Source of the DNA: Cyanodermella asteris
Lineage: Eukaryota > Ascomycota > Lecanoromycetes > Ostropales > Stictidaceae
DNA length: 64,000 nucleotides
Assembly (NCBI GenBank): GCA_900618795.1
Contig: UYJD01000003.1
Coordinates: 1,524,571 to 1,588,570 of the forward strand
Direction: 5' to 3'
Made by a program: the position numbers and the translations under genes. Every line of letters begins with the position of its first letter. The first letter of the stretch is position 1. Positions 56,701 through 64,000 of this stretch are shown piece by piece. The notes below the pieces were generated by a model. The model did no database searches and had not been told where the DNA came from. It saw nothing but the letters and a program-made list of their open reading frames with translations.

Positions 56701-59700
56701 GACTTGCGAAGATTCCCGGCTGGACCTGAAGCTCGGGAACGCACAAACAAAGTCACGCTTTGTAGATGCACACCTCACGCCACAATGCCGACGCGCAAGC
56801 ATGTTCCGCAAGATCTGGTGAGCATTACTGAGCATACTGTCAATCTGCCGGCGCTATGAGCTCCCAATCAAGAGGTCATGCGTCATGATAGTCTGATAAA
56901 ACGGCGACGAGTCTGATGAATTCGTGCTCACGGGAGGAGCCGTGCCGCAGTATGCTGTGACGACGCTGCACGTCAAGTCGAGGATGCATGTTGTTCTTCG
57001 GACGCACCTGGCCACAGTCCAGGGCTCCGTTATCGGTGCCTGTTTTAATTCTTGCTGCATGATGTCGTCTGGACACCTGCAAAAGCAGCGCATGCTGCTA
57101 AAGTGATCAGCCTGTCTCATGCAAAGCCTACCCGTTGACTCAGACTCATTGTGAGACAGCAGGCTCGAGAAGGACCAGGAACGTCGGCGAAGAGGGCCTG
57201 TGTCTCGCGTACCTGGGGAGATGTATCCTGAATACCCGAGCTCGAGACATCAAGATCGAAACTGGAAGCGATGAGTTCAGTGGGCTTTTCTCGATGTCTT
57301 GCAGTGAGACGTGGGCTGTTGGCGCTGAAAGTGGCATTGTTCAGAACTGAGACACGAATCGCAAGGCTGGTTTTGGGCCTGGGCTGTGTGCGTTCGTTGC
57401 TGAGGCCCGAGTTCTCTCGGTATCATGGTGGCCGGCGCATCGGTGTTTGTGTAAATTTGATGAGTTCAGCGTTTCTACGCGACCATGGCCTGAGACTCGG
57501 AACCCCGGTAGGGGCTGTGAGGCAGACAGTCGCTCTGCATGAGGAGCAACACAACTCCGCACATTCCCGCGTCTTTTGCTCGATCGAGCGAGTGGATCCT
57601 TTGTGCAGGCTTGTTGGTGGCCGAACTGATGGTTTCCTTTCACTGGGCGATCCCGTGACGAACCATCAAACTCAGAACCTGCTTTTCGCCCTGGCTTCTA
57701 TCATTTCAGAACGTGTTGCACAGGTCATGAGGCACACCATACGTATAGTTCGTCTTCTGAGCTATTTTGCCACAGCAATTGCCAGATCTTGTGCCGCATC
57801 AGAATTGAGCAGTCCTGACTTGAAACTCAACGTTCCAAACTTGATGGGTCTGACTGGATGATCAACGGTGACAGTACTGAAGCTGATGCGTAGACCACCG
57901 CAGCATACATATCTGAATCTCATTGAATCGATTGATACAGTTCTTGCTGTGCTACCTTCGCGGAACATGCACCTTACCGCAATGCTCAACACGACGTGCC
58001 GTCAATTCCGCAGGGTCCGCACCCCGCCGGCGTCGCTCAACACCACGACAACCTTCTTTTCAGATCACCGATCATTCCTCGTACGACCTCAGCCATACTC
58101 GTCGATCTCTGACACCTAAATCGTAGTGCTTCCCAAGAGCCCACCCCCCATGCCATCACATTCTCGCCGTAGAACTTTGCGACCCCCCACCACGTGCCAC
58201 AAACTGCGTCAGCGGCGCCATAACACGCCGGAATACCCTGTCAAGACCCTCACACGAACGTCCCGATCTTGAGCGGTCGTTTCGCAGTAGCGCATCAGTT
58301 TCGCATGGATGAAGGCACTGCGTATACGAAGGATCAGTTTTAGTGCATAGCACTATGTTTTGGTGGCAGTCGTGAGCGTGTCGCCGCTTGGTAGATGTGC
58401 CAGGACCCCGTTGGTGGTTGTGCTGTAGGATCTTGAGGGATCACAGGGTCCTGGAAACCTGGGGGATCTACCCGCTGGGGCGTTGCTTTTGGTGGGGCGG
58501 ATTTTGGATTCCAGGGTGCCGCGTGGAGACTGACCTCAACTTCGCTGGACTGTTTGGTGACCTACTGGTCTACGAGGCGTTTGAAGCTCTGTGAATTGGA
58601 GTGGTCGCGTTGTGGTCGTCAGCGGAGTCAACGTCTGAGTGTTGAAGGATCTTGGTAGGTGCCCATGTCTCATGTTCGGCGAGTATCACGACTGCATGAA
58701 CGTAAATAAACAAAGAAAGAAAGAGTTGACGAAAGCGACATCTCATGCAAGAGCCCTTGGATGATGCTGCGAGGAGCGACAGAACGGACAGGATTAGCGC
58801 CGAGCCACCTTTGACGACTCATGGATGCTGGACACGGTGGAGAGCAGAGCATCAGCACGACGCCGGTGTCCGAAGCCATGAGCACTAGGTTTTCTGAGTC
58901 GGCGAAATTGAATCGGCGAACGCGATCATCGACACGGGCGTCAAGCTGCGTCCAGAGATGGAGGCAAACCAGCACGTGTTGGCCGCTACCATCAGGGCTG
59001 ACAATCTTGTTGTGGTGCAAGCAAAATTCCGTTCGACCCTGGTCCTGGGTCGCTTCTGAGCATCAAGCGCCTGGCAGGGGATGTGAGAACACTATATGAC
59101 ATTGCCTGTTGGCAAGCAGACGACTCGACCAGCTTGTTATTTTTGCGGTCAGTTCTGAACATGCCGAAGTGGGGGTGTCATGCAAAAGGTCGAAGATTCA
59201 CTTGTGGCTGCAGTATTGGCTGCGTCCCTTCGTAAGCTGTCGAACTGAAGCCGACTTATTGAGTCAAAGGCCCTCCAGTGCAAGCATCGTTGAGTCTAAT
59301 GGAAGACGAGCATGTCAGCGCAGCTGTTGCCACGATCCCGGACGTGCGACGTAGCTGGAGATGCGTTTCTCGGAAACAACAACATCCCACAATTTGAAGA
59401 ATCGGATATCAATACTCTGCCGTAAGAAATTCGAACTTCCTTTGTTGTTCAGGATTCATGAGTGGCTCACCCTTGCCGGTAGAAGACCATTCTGCTGAGC
59501 TCGCTCTTATGACTAGATTGTTCCCTTTGCGGAGTAGCCCACGCAGCCTGAAAGTCGTCGTTGGTTTCGCAGTCCTGGTGTCACTAACGGACTCTGAGTC
59601 GTTAGTTCCACAAACTGGGAGCAGTGGCAGATATAAATTGTCGGGAGGAAACTAGCCATCTCTGTTCCTACTTGTCTAAATCTCTCTTGCAGATACTCAG

Positions 59701-59859
59701 CTCACTTGCCCCATCGCAAATCTTCGCCCCGGTCATTATCAAAGTCTGTTCAATTTTCCCACATCGTGCCACATTAGTTTGTCATTTTGCAACACCAACA
59801 CACCAGCTCGGGTGTATCATCCAACCCGCTTCCAGAGACCCCAATCCAATCACTCGACC
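53795..59859. other. Gene-poor region of about 6 kb
   Basis: No gene recognised. A T-run followed directly by an A-run lies at about 53,992-54,010. The longest ATG frame (57,271-57,861 plus, 196 codons) is Arg-rich and has overlapping antisense frames, without domain or splice support. The last 250 bp before 59,860 look like a leader with C/A-rich sequence (CAACACCAACACACC). Confidence 0.35.
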
Positions 59860-60306
59860 ATGTTACTCAAATCTGAGTTCGAGGAAAACGATTACGTGCA
59901 GTGCGAGTGGCCCAAGGGGATTTTGGTAGTGGCAAAGGTCAAGGGTGTGGAGTTTGCGGGGAAGGGCAAACCCTGTTATCGCCTCCGAAGGAAAACCGGC
60001 GATCGGGCGGGGCAGATGATCCCTCATACATTGAATGAAGATCAACTCAAGAGGTGCCAAAAGCCAGCAGATCTGCAACCGGCCCGTGCCAGCAGACACA
60101 GACCTAGCGACTCAACAGTGAAGCCTAGGTTTAAGGTACACGATCACGTCGAAGTCAGACAACATGGAACGGCTTCATTAGAGGCAACAGTCCGTGGAGT
60201 AGAGACGGACACCTTTGACGGCACACCCAAGTACATCGTCCGGTTCGAGGGCAAGCTTGAGCCGTACAAGTTTCCGTACTCAGAGAAAAGTCTCGAAAAG
60301 AGTTAG
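59860..60306 (+). CDS. Protein with two SH3/Tudor-like modules; frame continues past the stop
   Basis: ATG 59860 gives 148 residues to TAG at 60304. Two similar beta-rich blocks are seen. Residues 5-66 contain FEENDYVQCEWPKGILVVAK, GKPCYRLRRKTGDRAGQMIP and DQLKRC. Residues 85-148 contain PRFKVHDHVEVRQHGTASLE, TPKYIVRFEGKLEPYKFPYS and KSLEKS. Each follows the plan F-x3-D-x-V ... A-x-V-K/R-G-V-E ... Y-x-(V/L)-R, as in small SH3-like barrels (Tudor, chromo-barrel, agenet). The same frame is open for 118 more codons to 60663 and encodes a basic Ser/Pro/Lys tail (RPAGKALAAPPKRSTG). The neighbour at 61.7 kb has the same two modules plus a basic tail, so the tail was probably once, or is still, part of this protein. 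No intron of suitable length removes the TAG. Function unknown; chromatin reading would be speculation. Confidence 0.6.
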   Translation: MLLKSEFEENDYVQCEWPKGILVVAKVKGVEFAGKGKPCYRLRRKTGDRAGQMIPHTLNEDQLKRCQKPADLQPARASRHRPSDSTVKPRFKVHDHVEVRQHGTASLEATVRGVETDTFDGTPKYIVRFEGKLEPYKFPYSEKSLEKS

Positions 60307-60663
60307 AAGTCAACAGCTCCGCACCTGCCTGACAAGCAACACACGAAGCACAAGCCCGCCGTGAAGCTTCCCTGGTTAACGAATCCGTTCAAGTCTTCTG
60401 GAAGTTCGTCCACGGAGAACAGACATGCCAGCAGAAGCAGCAAAGCGATTCCTGCCCATCACTTCAAAAGACCGGCTGGCAAAGCGCTTGCAGCACCACC
60501 AAAGCGCTCAACAGGACGTATGCTAGTAGATTTTGACCCCAGGTTTGTCAAGCCGCCGAGACAGGCCCCGATTTCGATGCCTGCCATTGAAAGCAGAACG
60601 AAGGGGCGTCCGTCTGGTAATACCAAGGGATACACGAAAATTCCGGACGGCTCCAGCAGATAG
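60307..60663 (+). other. In-frame continuation encoding a basic tail
   Basis: 118 codons after the TAG of the preceding gene, same frame, ending TAG at 60661. Composition: many Lys, Arg, Ser and Pro (KLPWLTNPFKSSGSSS, FVKPPRQAP). No ATG exists near its start (it would begin at GTG), so independent translation is unlikely. Confidence 0.45.
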
Positions 60664-61709
60664 CTCGCTGGGCGGCGTACATAGCTCACGGACCCCATAA
60701 CTCGTTGCATTCGGCTCCACACTGTCAGATCCTTCCCGTGATGATTTCTGCTCTTATCTAGTGCTTTGCTTCCTTCATTCCATCTCGTCCGGATCCGTTG
60801 CATGTAGCGAGCACCGGCACAGTGCACCGGAAGTCACTTGATTTTGCGGGCCTACACGATGCAGCATGGCCACTCACCAGAACAATGCTTCGAGCTGACA
60901 GCAGCGTCTTGCCACCGCAGTAGGCTGTAGCTTCTGCGAGGCACGGCAGTCTGAATCGCGTACGTATGCTCTCATGTAATGTTCAAGCCTATCCAACAGT
61001 CTGCATCCGAGCTCAGTGACGCTCAACTTCCGTTCGTGATCCTCAACCATCAAAGGTTACCATGTCAGCTTGGGCATGGTATACACCCGCGAATGATGAC
61101 CGCCTGATGCTTTCGTGAATAAGTCACCACGCTATCCCGACATGTACGGCCGTGATTGCAAGGAACCTGACGCCCTTTATGCGACACGGAGTGGTCCAAC
61201 AGGGGAGTTTATGAGCCAAGTCGTCCGGTGAGAAGATGGTGCCAGTCACTCCGATCGGATCTGATGAACCTCTCACTGACAAGAGTCCAACGGCTGCCCC
61301 ACGTCTTTGAAAGGAAGTCCACAAAGAGCGCAATTCAAGAACGGCAGTGCGGCATGAAACTGGTTCAGCGAGGTCAGCCATGAAGGTCTTGACACATTGA
61401 TCATACCGAACACTGCTCTGGTGTCACTCACCGAGCTTCAATTCAGCCTCTTGACTGTCAATCAACAAGTCCCTCTCATAAGAAGGCCGGTCAGTATTCC
61501 CCAAAGCTTTGGTCCCTCAAACGTTTCCCTTCACAGCACTCATTCGTCTCAGGCAGCCCATCAACCCTCGCACCGTGAGGCAAGTTCTTTTATACCCAAA
61601 CGCTTCGAAGACGGCAAAAACTTCGCCAGGACTACCGACCGAACGCTATCGCCTTTCACCAAGCCAACAGCCAACAATCGGACTCCAAATCAATTCCAAG
61701 CACGCAGCA
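60664..61709. other. Spacer between the two double-module genes
   Basis: No gene recognised. The last 300 bp are an open C/A-rich leader without an in-frame ATG for the downstream gene. Confidence 0.4.
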
Positions 61710-62663
61710 ATGACCCCAGAGGAAGAACAGTTTTGGTCGCTAAATCCTACAAACGGAGAGATTATCGGCGTCAGGACCGGAGATCTTGCTAGCTACGCCC
61801 CTGTCAAAGGTCATTGGTCACATGGACTGGTGCTATCCGAGAAACAGAGCAGACAGCGCAAAGGCGTGTTGTATACGATTCAGGTCTCTGACGGTCGCAA
61901 GAATGGAGAGCTGATCGAGGTCCAACAGAACGATATCGTGCCATGTACCCGCCCGACCCGGAAACAAACCCGACTGGCAGCTCGACAACCAAACGGAAAG
62001 CGACCGAAACTCTGGGTAGACGACATTGTGATCGCACCGAATGAGATTCAGGCGATATCGGGCCAGGAATACTATGGATACATCACTGAGATTAGGCTCG
62101 GCGAAGAGACGTACTTGTATACCATCAGGACTATGAGCATGCCGCCCGAAGGGGATCGACATAAAGTGTTCAAGGAGAATCGAATTGTCAAGTGGGTGAA
62201 AGCGGAGTCCAGTGATGCGATTCGCTCTGTAGGAGGCAGCGAGGCCAAGCATCCCAAGGAAGAGTCCAAGATATCGAAGGACGAGGCCAAGACGCCGAAG
62301 ACTTCATTTTCGAAACCAAGCAGCAAGAGGTCCCCGGAAAGCAAGAGTCCATCGACCAAGCCGGCGAAGAAGAGTATGAGAGTGGCGCAGTCGAAATATA
62401 CACCACAATCGGGAAATGCAGTGTCCTCCGGCAGCAAGCCTCCATTAACCAAGTCAGCAAAAAATTCGACGACGACGCCGGCAACAACTCCATCGACCAA
62501 GCCAGCTACCACTCCATCGACCATGGCAGCGAACAGGAAATCAACCGCCGCGAAGTTGGCTCCTACGCTGCGAGCAGTCACTCCAGCCAAGAAGAAAGGT
62601 ATATCGAAGTTGCGTGTCGCAACGGTGCGCAGAGGCTTGTTCAGTAAGAAGAAAGGCCCTTGA
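61710..62663 (+). CDS. Protein with two SH3/Tudor-like modules and a long basic tail
   Basis: ATG 61710 (MTPEEEQFW) gives 317 residues; the open frame upstream starts at TTG and was excluded. Module 1 (about 15-80) has GDLASYAPVKGHWSHGLVLS, YTIQVSDGRKNGELIEVQQN and DIVPC. Module 2 (about 95-170) has LWVDDIVIAPNEIQAISGQE, YYGYITEIRLGEETYLYTIR and ENRIVKW. The C-terminal half is Lys/Ser/Pro/Thr-rich, with near repeats TTPATTPSTKPATTPST and clusters such as TPAKKKG and SKKKGP, reminiscent of linker-histone or other chromatin-associated tails. The spacing of Gly, Tyr and Asp-x-Val positions matches the gene at 59.9 kb, so the two look like diverged tandem paralogues. I cannot name the family; nucleic acid or chromatin binding is inferred from the basic tail. 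Confidence 0.65.
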   Translation: MTPEEEQFWSLNPTNGEIIGVRTGDLASYAPVKGHWSHGLVLSEKQSRQRKGVLYTIQVSDGRKNGELIEVQQNDIVPCTRPTRKQTRLAARQPNGKRPKLWVDDIVIAPNEIQAISGQEYYGYITEIRLGEETYLYTIRTMSMPPEGDRHKVFKENRIVKWVKAESSDAIRSVGGSEAKHPKEESKISKDEAKTPKTSFSKPSSKRSPESKSPSTKPAKKSMRVAQSKYTPQSGNAVSSGSKPPLTKSAKNSTTTPATTPSTKPATTPSTMAANRKSTAAKLAPTLRAVTPAKKKGISKLRVATVRRGLFSKKKGP

Positions 62664-64000
62664 ATACCGCGAATCGACCCATCATATGTTCCACAATGAG
62701 ATTCTGTGCACACCTATTGCATCGGGAAGTGCTCGTGCTGAGCCCAGCAAGGGTTGGAGCACCGACAAAGGGCATCCCGACTGCACGGTAGTAACAGGCG
62801 TCGCTGTGTGTCGCTCGCACCAGGGAAGGAGCAGAATTTGACAGCGACGTGGCTTTTGAAAACCAGGCTGGAGAAGAGGCTCGAATTCCATGGGCCGATT
62901 TGGCAGACTGGTGCATCGTGCTACGGTGCGAGTATGTCTATGGTGATGAAGAGATTGTCAGAAGAGTAGTCGTTCCATCTTTTTAATTTGTTATGTCCTC
63001 AGTGCCAATGCACCATCGGAATAAAGCCGAGTCATCGACTCGAAGCTTGACTTGGTCTCAATTGCCAATTTGAGTGTGGTTATCGGCAAGCTGCTTGCTC
63101 GGACTTTTCGCGGCACATGAAGCAAGGGACGCAGGATGCTGATCGGCTCCGAAATCCTATCAAATAGTAAGCTGTGAACACAACCGAGCACCAGCTGTGA
63201 AATGGTCCAAGTGGCTTGTAGACAGTCCCCCGGACAGTGACCCTGCAATTCAATTAGGCGAATAACTTCGATGCGTATCGCGCGATGTATTGGCTGAAAT
63301 ACTCGATCAACTACCTGCGTCGGTTGGGCTGTCAACACCATGAAAAGTACGTGACAGATTGCCGGTGCGAGTAGCTGAGGACGCACCTCCACCACTGATT
63401 ACTTTCATACCCGCAGGACGACTCATGAGAGTAGCACCGCAAGGAGGTACGGAAATAGGTGCGTAAAGACTTCTGTCGCGACTTGGCTGATTAGTTGATC
63501 AGGTCCCCAGTCAGACAGCCAGGAAGCTAGCTAGGTCAATACTTGGTGAACCACTGAAGCATGCCGCCCAGTAAAGCACGGTCAGAGCGCTGGCGACACA
63601 TCGTGTGCTTGCTCAAATCCATTCAGATGCTGCTCCAACACCGCTCTGCGCGCAGGCAAGTTGCTCAGGTTGGTGGCATCATCGGCAAGTTTGCGCCGCA
63701 CCTCAACCAGAAGATTCGCGCATTCGAATAGAATTTGCTCTTTGTGATCGACATCGGGATTTCTCTGGGGGGGGGGGGTAGAGTAGCCACAAGCTCGCTC
63801 GATGTATGGTCTCTTCTACAACAGACGGCCATTGCGGTCGAGTTTGGCTGCGCACAGTACATGATATTTGGCAAGGTGTGTCTCAACGAATCGGAGGAAG
63901 GCAATTATGCATGATTTTGACCACCACAGGGTCGAAGAGCCATCCGTAGAAGATGGGCAGCGGGAGGAACGGCGAGCGTGATTGTAGTGGGACGGCAAGG
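62664..64000. other. Right end of the window, no gene recognised
   Basis: A minus-strand frame at 62,991-63,395 (has VIRLIELQGHCPGDCLQATW) lacks an ATG at its start. Other minus-strand pieces near 63,600-64,000 (RKLADDATNLSNLPARRAV) could belong to a gene that starts outside the window or is broken. A G-run of more than ten lies near 63,768. Confidence 0.3.

Noticed and set aside
57271-57861. 196-codon ATG frame
   Set aside because: Arg-rich, overlapped by comparable antisense frames, no motif, splice or promoter support.

Overview
The window reads as a draft-assembly contig from a filamentous ascomycete. The evidence is single-copy fungal housekeeping genes (mitochondrial ornithine carbamoyltransferase, a fused THI6-type thiamine enzyme, an AVT-type vacuolar amino acid transporter), short introns of 45-160 nt with GTRAGT donors and CTRAY branch sites, an Ecl1-family protein and an OPT transporter. 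Pezizomycotina is well supported. Dothideomycetes is a guess from the overall gene style. Three runs of N (9163-9609, 29529-29684, 52855-53794) are scaffold gaps.

Layout. 1-8.7 kb is compact and ordinary: the 3' end of a gene, ornithine carbamoyltransferase, a secreted CAP/PR-1 protein, a DNAJC30-like J protein, the bifunctional thiamine enzyme and a three-exon amino acid transporter. 8.7-12.5 kb holds a gap, a possible 55-codon gene, a 12-bp minisatellite and three decayed copies of a C2H2 zinc finger. 13-17.3 kb has a large RRM-like protein and a YciI-family gene. 18-41 kb mixes intact and decayed genes: a broken seven-helix-like membrane protein, an unrecognised five-exon nuclear protein, a tandem F-box/LRR pair (one intact, one frameshifted), a CYP52-like P450 pseudogene, an OPT transporter interrupted by one in-frame TAA, an intact SRPBCC protein, and a short-chain dehydrogenase with three single-base frameshifts. 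41-51 kb and 52-59.8 kb are gene-poor. The last third has only an Ecl1-like gene (51.1 kb) and two neighbouring genes for proteins with two SH3/Tudor-like modules and basic tails (59.9 and 61.7 kb).

The genes do not form an obvious pathway or biosynthetic cluster. The most notable pattern is several ORFs, otherwise complete, that are cut by a single stop yet continue in the same frame (13.0, 35.3 and 59.9 kb). Some can be rescued by a plausible intron and some cannot. The other points of interest are the paired double-module proteins and the inverted 12-bp repeat family. Starts are given at ATG codons. Several long open frames begin at GTG or TTG and were shortened accordingly. Splice sites were read by eye and checked only for phase.
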